From Parachryseolinea silvisoli (GTDB taxonomy: Bacteria; Bacteroidota; Bacteroidia; Cytophagales; Cyclobacteriaceae), in contig NZ_JAIOAO010000001.1 in NCBI RefSeq assembly GCF_021190955.1, positions 744,001 to 808,000 of the forward strand: 64,000 nt of DNA, in the 5' to 3' direction. Made by a program: the position numbers and the translations under genes. The notes under the pieces are model-generated. The model was not told the DNA's origin. It worked only from the letters and a program-made list of their open reading frames with translations, and did no database searches. Below, piece by piece: positions 17,486-26,165 of this stretch (position 1 is its first letter; each line of letters starts with the position of its first letter).

Positions 17486-18466
17486 ATGAGAGAGATCCAG
17501 TTTAGAGAGGCCCTGCGCGAGGCCATGAGCGAAGAAATGCGTAAAGACCCCAGCATCGTGCTGTTAGGTGAAGAGGTAGCCGAATACAACGGCGCCTACA
17601 AAGTCAGCCAGGGTATGCTGGCAGAATTTGGAGCCGAGCGCGTGCTCGATACGCCAATCGCTGAGCTGGGCTTTGCCGGGATCGGTGTCGGTGCTGCCAT
17701 GAACGGCCTCCGCCCCATCATCGAATTCATGACCTTCAACTTCTCGCTGGTAGCCATCGACCAGATCATTAACTCGGCCGCCAAGATCCTTTCCATGTCA
17801 GGCGGGCAGTATAGCGCCCCTATCGTGTTCCGTGGCCCTACCGGCAATGCCGGCCAGCTAGGCGCCCAACACTCCCAAAACTTTGAAAACTGGTTTGCCA
17901 ATACCCCCGGTCTGAAAGTAGTCGTTCCGTCCAACCCGTACGACGCCAAAGGCCTCCTGAAAGCCTCTATTCGTGATAACGACCCCGTTATTTTCATGGA
18001 GTCTGAGGTCATGTATGGTGATAAAATGGACGTTCCTGCCGAAGAGTACATCATTCCCATTGGTCTGGCAGATACCAAACGCGCCGGCACGGACATCACC
18101 ATCGTGTCTTTTGGCAAGATTATGAAGGTAGCCCTCGCGGCAGCGGAAGAACTCCAAAAGGAAGGCATCTCTGCGGAAGTAATCGACCTGCGCACCGTGC
18201 GTCCGATCGACTACGCGGCCATTGTAACCTCTGTGAAGAAGACCAACCGCCTCGTGATCGTAGAAGAAGCCTGGCCGCTGTCGTCTATCGCGACGGAGAT
18301 TACCTATCACGTGCAAAAGCACGCCTTCGACTACCTGGATGCTCCTATCCAGCGTGTCAACAGCTTCGACGTGCCCCTGCCCTACGCCCCTACGCTGATT
18401 CAGGCCATCCTGCCCAACGTAGAAAAGACTATTAAGGCAGTAAAAGCCACCCTGTACCGCGATTAA
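17486..18466 (+). CDS. pdhB: Pyruvate dehydrogenase E1 component, beta subunit
   Basis: The 326-residue beta subunit of a heterotetrameric 2-oxoacid dehydrogenase E1, which forms hydroxyethyl-TDP and passes the acyl group to E2 lipoate. Motifs: REIQFREALREAMSEEM, LLGEEVAEYNGAYKVSQGM, the DTPIAELGFAGIGVGAAMNG segment with the catalytic Glu that activates TDP, and the C-terminal VIDLRTVRPID and VIVEEAWPLSSIA. The alpha subunit and E2 are not adjacent, so pdhA lies elsewhere. Branched-chain E1 is less likely but not excluded by sequence alone. Confidence 0.92.
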   Translation: MREIQFREALREAMSEEMRKDPSIVLLGEEVAEYNGAYKVSQGMLAEFGAERVLDTPIAELGFAGIGVGAAMNGLRPIIEFMTFNFSLVAIDQIINSAAKILSMSGGQYSAPIVFRGPTGNAGQLGAQHSQNFENWFANTPGLKVVVPSNPYDAKGLLKASIRDNDPVIFMESEVMYGDKMDVPAEEYIIPIGLADTKRAGTDITIVSFGKIMKVALAAAEELQKEGISAEVIDLRTVRPIDYAAIVTSVKKTNRLVIVEEAWPLSSIATEITYHVQKHAFDYLDAPIQRVNSFDVPLPYAPTLIQAILPNVEKTIKAVKATLYRD

Positions 18467-18499
18467 TACGCCGCGTCTTCGACGTGACGGATAAACCTT

Positions 18500-18537
18500 A
18501 TACAGCAGCCTTCCCCACCGGGAGGGCTGTTTTTTTA
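18500..18537 (+). terminator. Terminator of pdhB
   Basis: CAGCCTTCCC pairs with GGGAGGGCTG (one G-T), 4-base loop, followed by TTTTTTTATG, about 35 bases after the pdhB stop. The gene on the other side is convergent. Confidence 0.8.
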
Positions 18538-18556
18538 TGCCCCGTCGGGAAAAGAT

Positions 18557-20482
18557 TTAGAAGGAAACTTCCATATAACCCTGCGAGGTGACGGCTTCAT
18601 GCCCACGCACCAATGCCGGTCGCCAGGGTGGTCCCTCACGAAGCAGGCGGATAGCCTCCTGGTCGCATACCGGGCAAACGCTCTGCAAGATCACAAAGTC
18701 GCGAAGCCCTCCCCGAGGGTCTACCGTAAAGACAACTTTCACGGTACCGCTACCCGGCCACAAGGCTCCGGGGGCATGCGTATGCGCATCCAGGTATTTT
18801 CGATACTTCTCCAGGCCCATGACCGGCAGTGCCAGGTCACTCCATTGATCGTATACATACCGTTTACCATCGCGCGTGACGGCCATGCCCCGCTCGAGCT
18901 TGCCTTCGTGGTATAATTCCTGATAGTAGGGCGTGCCATCCGCGTGATACCCCCGCCAAAGGCCTTCCTGCTTGCCATCCAGGTAACTGCCGACGGATTT
19001 TACCTTTCCGTTTTCATACCACTGTGTTTCGTAGCCATTGCCGTCCTTCACCTGTACACGACCGAGCGAGTCCCACACATTTCGGGTAAACGCACCGTCC
19101 TGGTAAACCACTTCGCGCTGTAGCCTGCCGTTATGATAATAGGTTTCCCACTTCCCCGTTGATTCCTCTCGTACATAGCGCCCGGCAGAAGTATAGGTAC
19201 CGTGATCGGAGTAATAGAGAAATATGCCGTCTTTCAAACCGTCTTTATATTCTCCTTTCATTTGCACGTCGCCGTTCCGGAAATAGTCCGTCACCCGGCC
19301 CTGCCAACGGCCTGCCGAGTCGCGGGCGCCTTCGCGGTAATAGTGATAATCGGTTACACTGAGCGTTTCTTTCCAGTCTTTGTCGTAGTATACTTTTGTG
19401 TAGTCCAACGCTGCAGGGGATGCCGCCGCGGAGACCTCTTGTACCGTGTCCGCTGTCAATGCCAGCGATGCGTCATAGTTTAGCGGGAAACGAATCTTAC
19501 CAATCGCTGCCTGCTGTTGCTGTATGATCTCGATACTGTCGCGGTATACATAGGACTCGCGGGCAATCATCTTAATCCTATACGTTGTCTCCGCGTGGCG
19601 CAACCGACTATACAGGCCGATAATAGCCGTGTCGGCTTGCAGTACAGCGGGTATGGCCGGCAACGCGCGCAATTGGGATGCGATCGTATCCCACCGGCCG
19701 GCGAGCAGCGCCAGGCTGTCCTTCAATGCCTCGTCGGTCTTCGCTGCGCCATATACCCGCCCGCCGTCATCTTCCGCGCGCAGCACTTGTTGATAAATGG
19801 CATAATAGCGTTTCTGCCCCTGGGGCAAAACAAATAACACCAGCGGTATCGCCAGCATGACTACCAGCAGTCGACCATTGGGGATAAGCCAACGCAGCTT
19901 AAAATGAAATACCGAAAGCACGACACCCGCTATACAGCCGCCGATGTGACCGGCCAGATCAACATTTAACTGTGCCGTAATGAAGGCATTGATCAGGACG
20001 AAGATCACGAAGTTGATAAATACCGTTCGCAGCTGCTGGCGGTCGTGAAAGCTGCCGATCACTTCGGCACCCAACCGGTAACCGTACAACCCGAACAGCG
20101 CCCCCGACGCACCGGCACTGATCACATACGTATTAAACAACAAGCTCGCGATGCCCGATACCAGGCCGCAGCAAAAGTATACCAGCAAAAATCGCGGCGT
20201 GCCCACCGCCGGTTCAAGCCCTGCTCCCAGGACATAGAGCCCGTACATATTTACCGCCAGGTGAATAACGCCGTAGTGTAGAAACATGGACGTCAGCAGG
20301 CGCCAGGGTTGGTCGCCCAGCGTATAGGGATTGAAGTTACCCCCCACGTGCAAAATGGCCAGCGCGTCAGCGCCCGTGTTCATCATCAGGCTCTGCTGCT
20401 GCCAGGCCAGCCAGAAAAATACCACGAGGTTGATGCCTATCAGCACCGTTGTAGCGATCGATTTCCGGAACATCTCTCCCAT
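18557..20482 (-). CDS. Rhomboid protease fused to MORN/YwqK repeats and a TonB-like C-terminus
   Basis: A 641-residue multidomain protein. Residues 1-215 are a rhomboid intramembrane serine protease: FLHYGVIHLAVNMYGLYVLG (His74, Asn78), catalytic Ser126 in SAGASGALFG and catalytic His179 in LAGHIGG. A linker follows. From about 360 to 560 come MORN_2/YwqK-type repeats (YFRNGDVQMKGEYKDGLKDG, YYHNGRLQREVVYQDG, WYENGKVKSVGSYLDGKQEG). The last ~55 residues (VKVVFTVDPRGGLRDFVI, CDQEAIRLL, PPWRPA) resemble a TonB C-terminal domain. The order suggests a membrane protease presenting a large external domain. It starts directly after the M48 gene's stop codon, so the two are an operon. Confidence 0.88.
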   Translation of the reverse strand: MGEMFRKSIATTVLIGINLVVFFWLAWQQQSLMMNTGADALAILHVGGNFNPYTLGDQPWRLLTSMFLHYGVIHLAVNMYGLYVLGAGLEPAVGTPRFLLVYFCCGLVSGIASLLFNTYVISAGASGALFGLYGYRLGAEVIGSFHDRQQLRTVFINFVIFVLINAFITAQLNVDLAGHIGGCIAGVVLSVFHFKLRWLIPNGRLLVVMLAIPLVLFVLPQGQKRYYAIYQQVLRAEDDGGRVYGAAKTDEALKDSLALLAGRWDTIASQLRALPAIPAVLQADTAIIGLYSRLRHAETTYRIKMIARESYVYRDSIEIIQQQQAAIGKIRFPLNYDASLALTADTVQEVSAAASPAALDYTKVYYDKDWKETLSVTDYHYYREGARDSAGRWQGRVTDYFRNGDVQMKGEYKDGLKDGIFLYYSDHGTYTSAGRYVREESTGKWETYYHNGRLQREVVYQDGAFTRNVWDSLGRVQVKDGNGYETQWYENGKVKSVGSYLDGKQEGLWRGYHADGTPYYQELYHEGKLERGMAVTRDGKRYVYDQWSDLALPVMGLEKYRKYLDAHTHAPGALWPGSGTVKVVFTVDPRGGLRDFVILQSVCPVCDQEAIRLLREGPPWRPALVRGHEAVTSQGYMEVSF

Positions 20483-21724
20483 TTATTTAGCCAGTGCCGC
20501 CAGCCGTTGCAACAACGGGGGGTGGGAATAGTGAAAAAATACATACAGCGGATGAGGATACAGGTTGCTGAGGTTTTCTACCGACAGCTTCTTGAGCGCC
20601 GCCATCAGTGCCGGACCGTCGTAGGTCGCGCGCGCATAGGCATCGGCCTCGAACTCGTTCTTCCGGCTATACATACTCATCAGCAAGCCGGTAACCGCCG
20701 ACACAGGCGAGAACAGGGTCGCAAAGGCAATCAGGTTTAAATGTATCGCCTGTTGGCTTCCGCCCAACGCCAGCGACAGCGCTTCGCTGGAAATCATCCA
20801 CGACAACACATACAACGTAAAGAATATCTGCACCACGGCCAGTACCAGGCTCCAGACAATATGCTTTTTCTTAAAGTGCCCAACTTCGTGTGCCAGCACC
20901 GCCACCAGTTCCTCTTCCGTGTGCTGCTGCAGCAATGTATCGTACAGCACAATCTTTTTCTTTTTGCCAATACCCGAAAAAAAGGCGTTGGCCTTGCTGC
21001 TGCGCTTCGAGCCGTCGATCACAAAAATGTTATCCAACGGAAAGTCTACCTTGCGGGCAAACGTTTCAATCGCCGTCTTGAGCGACCCTTCCGGCAGGGG
21101 CGTCAATTTGTTGTACAGCGGCAGGATCAACGACGTATAAAACAAGTTTATAAACAACACACATACGGTGGCGAGCACGGCAAACCACAACCAGAACGAC
21201 GGCCCCAGGATCTGCACCAGGTAGATCAGCGCCGTCAACAGCAAGCCGCCCAACAGTCCACCCAACAGATACCCTTTGAGCTTGTCGAGAATAAACGTGC
21301 GCACGGTCGTTTTATTAAAGCCATACCGGGCCTCGATCACAAACGTGCTATACCATTGAAACGGGAGCGTCAGGATGTCCGACGCCAGCGCAATCACGCT
21401 GAAGAACACCAATGCCAGTACGATCTCGTTGGGAAAGAACGGGCGCAATTGGGCGTCTATCCAGCCAAAGCCACCGGTCAGCAGCATGCCTGCCGACACC
21501 AAAAATGCCAGCGCCTCGGTTAAAAATGAAAAGCGGGTGAGCGCCCGGTGGTACGCCAACGAGTTCACGTATTTATCCCGGTCATAAAAGGCGGCAATCT
21601 CGTCGGGCAGCGTCGCGCGTTGGGCCCGCAGGTTGAGATAGTCCAATAGTTGCCCGGACACGTACGAAATCGTCGTGATGGCTAAAATGATAACCAAAAT
21701 AGTGTGCGGCTGCATATACTCCAT
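20483..21724 (-). CDS. M48 family CAAX protease-like zinc metallopeptidase (Ste24-type)
   Basis: A 413-residue multi-pass membrane protease. The zinc site is HEVGH within LVAVLAHEVGHFKKKH, with the third ligand Glu in NEFEADAYA. It has about seven hydrophobic segments and the length of Ste24/CAAX prenyl protease 1 homologues rather than HtpX. Bacterial members are thought to act in membrane protein quality control; CAAX substrates are not expected here. The ATG at 21724 is preferred to a TTG at 21733. The rhomboid gene follows with no intervening base: two membrane proteases made from one transcript. Confidence 0.92.
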   Translation of the reverse strand: MEYMQPHTILVIILAITTISYVSGQLLDYLNLRAQRATLPDEIAAFYDRDKYVNSLAYHRALTRFSFLTEALAFLVSAGMLLTGGFGWIDAQLRPFFPNEIVLALVFFSVIALASDILTLPFQWYSTFVIEARYGFNKTTVRTFILDKLKGYLLGGLLGGLLLTALIYLVQILGPSFWLWFAVLATVCVLFINLFYTSLILPLYNKLTPLPEGSLKTAIETFARKVDFPLDNIFVIDGSKRSSKANAFFSGIGKKKKIVLYDTLLQQHTEEELVAVLAHEVGHFKKKHIVWSLVLAVVQIFFTLYVLSWMISSEALSLALGGSQQAIHLNLIAFATLFSPVSAVTGLLMSMYSRKNEFEADAYARATYDGPALMAALKKLSVENLSNLYPHPLYVFFHYSHPPLLQRLAALAK

Positions 21725-21851
21725 TTTACGCAAATAAAAGGAGAAGTCGCAAGGTTATGAAGGTGTTTGTGATAAAGATGTTTATCGGAAATACATGTAC
21801 AGAATGTACAGAATACGCGTGTAATAGCTCACCCAAAAACGTACCATAACC

Positions 21852-21889
21852 GAAACCGGGACGAGTATCGGGTACAACATCCCGGTTTC
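21852..21889 (-). terminator. Hairpin downstream of the 166-aa protein gene
   Basis: Perfect 10-bp arms GAAACCGGGA / TCCCGGTTTC with an 18-base loop, about 35 bases past the minus-strand stop. The following T-run is weak, so it may be an RNA-stabilising hairpin instead. Confidence 0.5.
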
Positions 21890-21923
21890 TGTATAGTGTC
21901 GTAACAATGTGTAGCGATAACGG

Positions 21924-22424
21924 CTAAGCGCGGTCCTCCTCCAGGTCTTCATGGTTGTCGCCGCCGAGGCTATAAGAATTGTTCTCTTCGTCTTCCGCTC
22001 CAATTGCCTCCGATGCATCATCCATTTCCGAGCCCGGAATGTCCAGGTCCTTGCCGGCGAAATCTACTGGCGTTACCCGGTTACGGAGTTGGTCGTCATC
22101 GCCTTCGTCGCTGTTCAACCCATCCGTACCCAGCGCACGGCGGTCTTCTTTGGTCAAATCGCTTTCCTTGTTAGCACGACCTTCACGTGCAGCGTCTTCG
22201 GTCATTTGTTTTCCGCTTGTGCGCGAAGTGCTCATATCCTCCAGATCCACGTGCACGCGCTCCATGCCATTACTGGGGTTCATAATATCTTCGCTCGGCG
22301 GATACTCGCCGGGAAGTTTGTCCTTCTTCGGAGCCTTGGTATGCGTAGCCTTGGATTTGGCCGACTTCTTGGCCGGTGCGTTTTTCTTCGCAGCGGGGGT
22401 ATTGCTATTTTTTGTCGTTTTCAT
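21924..22424 (-). CDS. Disordered charge-segregated protein (166 aa)
   Basis: It has no recognisable fold. The first ~35 residues are Lys/Ala-rich (AKKNAPAKKSAKSKATHTKA), resembling histone H1-like tails; the rest is acidic and polar, ending in GGDNHEDLEEDRA. A short conserved-looking motif, PPSEDIMN, sits at the junction. The whole protein is probably intrinsically disordered. Function unknown; a chromatin- or stress-associated role is only a guess from composition. Eleven bases separate it from the upstream oxidoreductase gene, so the two may be co-transcribed. Confidence 0.75.
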   Translation of the reverse strand: MKTTKNSNTPAAKKNAPAKKSAKSKATHTKAPKKDKLPGEYPPSEDIMNPSNGMERVHVDLEDMSTSRTSGKQMTEDAAREGRANKESDLTKEDRRALGTDGLNSDEGDDDQLRNRVTPVDFAGKDLDIPGSEMDDASEAIGAEDEENNSYSLGGDNHEDLEEDRA

Positions 22425-22435
22425 ATAATCTGTAT

Positions 22436-23599
22436 TTAAAGGTTATTCAATTCGATCCGAACACCCGTCGAGGCAGCTTCGTAGATCGCCGTGAGAATAC
22501 GCACGTCCCGCAGGCCCATCTCTCCCGACACTTTGCTCTTTTTATTCTGACGCACGCAGGTCGCAAAGTCATCCATTTGCAGCGCTTGTTGGTTTACCTG
22601 TGGCAGGTCCAGCTTGCCCTGGCTGCTGCTGCCGGTGATACCTTTATAGGCATAAGCCGGTTCAAGCGCGTACCAACCGCGTTCGGCATCAACCCGTAGC
22701 ATATTCATTTCTTTGGCATAGCTGGTTTCGCAGTCGGCCAGGATCCCCCCCGGAAATTCCAGTTGCCACATAAGCGACTGCTCGACTTGCGAAAAACGTT
22801 TCAGGTCCGTCTTCTCTCCTTCGCGTGCCGTGACGGCAATCGGATTCTTGCCCACCGTATAGATCGCGGCCTGCACACAATAAATGCCGACGTCCATCAA
22901 CGGGCCGCCACCCGCCAGTTTCTTATCCAACCGCCACACGTTCGGCTCGATGTCCATGCCGTCGCGGGCTTGCACTTTCGTAACGGCGCCATATACATTA
23001 TTCTTACCAAACTCCATCATCGTAAGATTGTGCGGCTCGAAGTGCAACCGGTAGCCAATCGACAACAAACGGTCGGCCTTCTGACACGCCGCAATCATCT
23101 GCTCACACTCTTTAACAGATATTGCCATCGGCTTCTCGCAGATCACATGCTTGCCGGCGGCGGCCGCGCGAATGGTAAACTCCGCGTGCATCGAATTTGG
23201 CAACACCACGTAGACAATGTCGATGTCCGGATTATCCTTAATAGCGTCGAAATTCTGATAGTTATAAACACTCCTGTTGGGAATGTTGTACTTACGCTTC
23301 CACTTTTCGGCTTTCGCGGGCGTGCCGGTAACAATGCCCGCCAAACGGCAGTTCTTGCTCTGCTCCAATGCCGGTGCCAGCTGATGCGTGCTATAATTAC
23401 CAAGGCCCACCAGCGCAATGCCTAGTTTACGCCCGGTATCCTGAACAGGGGCCGCATCACCGGCGTCCTCCCACCCTTGCGGGCTGCGCGACACCGCCCA
23501 CGCCGGTAGCGAGAAGCTGAGCAACGTGCCGCCCACCGTGCCGGACAGCTGCCGGAGAAAAGTCCGTCGCGAGGAAGAAGGTGTGTGGGATTCTTTCAT
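22436..23599 (-). CDS. Gfo/Idh/MocA family oxidoreductase with Tat signal
   Basis: A 387-residue NAD(P)-dependent oxidoreductase of the glucose-fructose oxidoreductase group. The N-terminus has a twin-arginine signal (SRRTFLRQLSG followed by a hydrophobic stretch ending PAWA), so it is exported folded with its cofactor. The Rossmann motif is GIALVGLGNYSTHQLAPALE, and the family EKP motif is in HVICEKPMAISVKECEQM. The late DVGIYCVQAAIYTVG block is typical. The substrate is probably a sugar or sugar derivative and cannot be specified. Confidence 0.92.
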   Translation of the reverse strand: MKESHTPSSSRRTFLRQLSGTVGGTLLSFSLPAWAVSRSPQGWEDAGDAAPVQDTGRKLGIALVGLGNYSTHQLAPALEQSKNCRLAGIVTGTPAKAEKWKRKYNIPNRSVYNYQNFDAIKDNPDIDIVYVVLPNSMHAEFTIRAAAAGKHVICEKPMAISVKECEQMIAACQKADRLLSIGYRLHFEPHNLTMMEFGKNNVYGAVTKVQARDGMDIEPNVWRLDKKLAGGGPLMDVGIYCVQAAIYTVGKNPIAVTAREGEKTDLKRFSQVEQSLMWQLEFPGGILADCETSYAKEMNMLRVDAERGWYALEPAYAYKGITGSSSQGKLDLPQVNQQALQMDDFATCVRQNKKSKVSGEMGLRDVRILTAIYEAASTGVRIELNNL

Positions 23600-23655
23600 G
23601 CTGTCCTATTTCTGGTACGAAATAAAAACACATGCCCGCAGACAAAAAGAAAGCA

Positions 23656-23681
23656 CCTCACCAACGCACCGGTTGATGAGG
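23656..23681 (-). terminator. Terminator of the arginine operon
   Basis: On the minus strand CCTCATCAACC pairs with GGTTG-like GTTGGTGAGG (one mismatch), followed by TGCTTTCTTTTTG. It lies 45 bases after the argH stop, the last gene of the operon. Confidence 0.7.
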
Positions 23682-23725
23682 AGTTAATTCTACAGTACTC
23701 GTAATGTTGATTAGAAGCTGACCGT

Positions 23726-25060
23726 TTAGGGGGCCAGCAGCGCATCGATGGCCGCCTTGTAGCGATCGAATGCAAACCCTTTCAGGGTTTGATCCATCAT
23801 GCCCTGAATAGCCGGCAAGCTCAGATTGCCAATGCTCCCTTCGTGTGTATGCTGCACCGTCGTAGCAGGATTGTATTGCCCCTGCTCGATGTCCATGCCG
23901 ACTTTCTTGTACGCATCCCGGAACGGCATACCCGCCAGTACCAGCCTGTTCACTTCCTCCACGCTGAATAAGAAGGTATACTTAGGATCACGCAGTATGT
24001 TTTCCTTTACCTTGATGTTTGACAGCATCAGGTGCGTCATTTGCAGGCAGTCTTTTAAGCTCTGAATGGCCGGGAACAGGATTTCCTTGAGCAACTGCAT
24101 GTCGCGGTGATAACCCGACGGCAGGTTGGCCGTGGCCAGGGCAATGTCATTCGGCAACGCGGCCAGCTGGTTGCAGCGGCCCCGCACAAGCTCAAATACA
24201 TCAGGGTTCTTTTTGTGCGGCATGATACTCGATCCCGTCGTCAGCTCGTCCGGGAAAGTGATAAAACCGAAGTTCTGGTTCAGGAACAAACACGCATCCA
24301 TCGACAGCTTGCTCAGCGTCAGGGCAACATTCGACAAGGCACTGGCGACGATGCGTTCCGTCTTGCCGCGCCCCATCTGCGCATAGACTACGTTGTAATT
24401 CAGGTCTTCAAAACCCAGCAGCGAAGTCGTCAGGGTGCGATTGAGCGGAAACGATGAACCATATCCCGCGGCCGACCCCAGCGGGTTTTTATTCACCACA
24501 CGGTACGCTGCCTGCAAAGTAATAAGATCGTCCACCAGGCTCTCCGCATACGCGCCAAACCACAAGCCGAAAGACGAGGGCATGGCGAGCTGCAAGTGTG
24601 TATAGCCCGGCAGCAAATGATTTTTAAAAGCTTCGCTCTGTGCCAGCAACAGGTCGAAGAGGACTTTTACGCCGTCCGTTACCTGCTCGATCTCGTGGCG
24701 CAGGTATAATTTAATATCGACCAATACCTGGTCGTTGCGCGACCGGCCACTGTGAATCTTCTTGCCAACATCGCCCAGGCGACGGGTCAGCTCCAGCTCT
24801 ACTTGCGAGTGAATATCCTCCACCCCGTCCTCCACGCGAAAATCGCGTGTCAGGATCTTCCCGTATATATCTTTTAAGGCTGCCGTCAACAAGTCCAGCT
24901 CGGACTTTTCCAGCAGGCCGATGGTTTGCAGCATCGTGATGTGCGCCAGCGAGCCTTGTACGTCAAACGGTGCCAGGAACATATCCATTTCCTGGTCGCG
25001 GCCTACGGTAAAGCGCTCTACTTCTTTCAGGGAAGCCTTATCTTTTTGCCAGAGTTTCAT
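23726..25060 (-). CDS. argH: Argininosuccinate lyase
   Basis: Cleaves argininosuccinate to arginine and fumarate, the last step of the pathway. At 444 aa it has the fumarase/aspartase-superfamily signature GSSIMPHKKNPDVFE, the HSGRSRNDQVLVDIKLYLR block and the TLSKLSMDACLFLNQNFGFI segment. It is the last gene of the arginine operon, with 3 bases between it and the upstream deacylase gene. Confidence 0.96.
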   Translation of the reverse strand: MKLWQKDKASLKEVERFTVGRDQEMDMFLAPFDVQGSLAHITMLQTIGLLEKSELDLLTAALKDIYGKILTRDFRVEDGVEDIHSQVELELTRRLGDVGKKIHSGRSRNDQVLVDIKLYLRHEIEQVTDGVKVLFDLLLAQSEAFKNHLLPGYTHLQLAMPSSFGLWFGAYAESLVDDLITLQAAYRVVNKNPLGSAAGYGSSFPLNRTLTTSLLGFEDLNYNVVYAQMGRGKTERIVASALSNVALTLSKLSMDACLFLNQNFGFITFPDELTTGSSIMPHKKNPDVFELVRGRCNQLAALPNDIALATANLPSGYHRDMQLLKEILFPAIQSLKDCLQMTHLMLSNIKVKENILRDPKYTFLFSVEEVNRLVLAGMPFRDAYKKVGMDIEQGQYNPATTVQHTHEGSIGNLSLPAIQGMMDQTLKGFAFDRYKAAIDALLAP

Positions 25061-25063
25061 TGC

Positions 25064-26122
25064 TTATAAAATCACTTCGTTCAGAACCTTGATATAGGTT
25101 TCGATGCCCTGACGGATCTCGTCGACATAAATAAATTCATTGGCCGAGTGCGAACGTGCCGAGTCACCCGGGCCCATCTTCACCGAAGGCGTGGGGATCA
25201 ACGCCTGGTCCGACGTGGTCGGCGAGCCATAGCGGTGTATGCCCAGCTTGACGGCCGCCTGCACCAGCGGATGCTCCTCGGCAATACCCGACGGACGCAT
25301 ACGCATTGAGCGGGGTTTTACCTCACTCTTCACGTGCTGCCGGATGATGTCCAGCAATTCTTCCAGGGTATATTTATCCGTACAGCGTACGTCGACTGTA
25401 TAATGACACTCGGCGGGCACCACGTTGTGTTGTTTACCGGCGGTAATGATCGACACCGTCATCTTGATCGGTCCCAACGTCTCCGACACCTCCGGATACC
25501 GATACGTGCGAAACCATTCAATGTCCGGCAGCGCTTCGTAAATCGCATTGATCCCTTCTTCACGGGCAGCGTGACCCGCCTTGCCCTGGGCAATACAATC
25601 CAACACCATCAAACCTTTTTCCGCTGTGGCCATCTGGCACAGGGTAGGCTCTCCGACAATGGCAAAGTCGATCGTGGGCAGTGATGACCAAATGCTCTCG
25701 ACACCGCCGGTGCCGGATATTTCTTCCTCCGCCGTGGCGGCCAGCACGACGTTATACTTCAGGTTCTGCTGCGGGAAGTAGTGCAGAAAGGTGGCCATGA
25801 GTGATACCAGCGGTCCGCCGGCGTCGTTGCTGCCCAAACCAAACAGTTTACCGTCGATGACCTCGGGTTTGAACGGGTCGCGTGTATACTGGGGGTTGGG
25901 GCGCACGGTGTCGTGGTGCGAGTTGAGGAGTACGGTTGGTTTGTTCGGATCGAAATACTGATTTTTTACCCAGATGTTGTTACCCTTGCGAAACGAGTTT
26001 ACCCGTTCACGCTCAAAAAAATCTTCCAATACCGAAGCCACTTCGTCCTCCTCCTTACTGAACGACGGCACAGCAATGAGCCGCGTCAGGAGGTTGGTAG
26101 CCTTTTCGTGTAATGATTCCAT
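25064..26122 (-). CDS. argE: M20 family acyl-citrulline/ornithine deacylase (ArgE-like)
   Basis: A 352-residue zinc aminoacylase. Metal ligands and catalytic residues are visible in NSHHDTVRPN, GLGSNDAGGPLVSLMAT, ATAEEEISGTGG (catalytic Glu pair), VGEPTLCQMATAEKG and the late ARSHSANEFI. Because the operon encodes an acylornithine carbamoyltransferase, the substrate should be an N-acyl-L-citrulline (acetyl or succinyl) rather than N-acetylornithine. It lies between argB and argH. The exact acyl group cannot be read here; see Val90 of the carbamoyltransferase. Confidence 0.88.
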   Translation of the reverse strand: MESLHEKATNLLTRLIAVPSFSKEEDEVASVLEDFFERERVNSFRKGNNIWVKNQYFDPNKPTVLLNSHHDTVRPNPQYTRDPFKPEVIDGKLFGLGSNDAGGPLVSLMATFLHYFPQQNLKYNVVLAATAEEEISGTGGVESIWSSLPTIDFAIVGEPTLCQMATAEKGLMVLDCIAQGKAGHAAREEGINAIYEALPDIEWFRTYRYPEVSETLGPIKMTVSIITAGKQHNVVPAECHYTVDVRCTDKYTLEELLDIIRQHVKSEVKPRSMRMRPSGIAEEHPLVQAAVKLGIHRYGSPTTSDQALIPTPSVKMGPGDSARSHSANEFIYVDEIRQGIETYIKVLNEVIL

Positions 26123-26165
26123 AAGTGATGGTAGCCGTCAGGCCTCTGGTAGCCCGCCAACGTTG

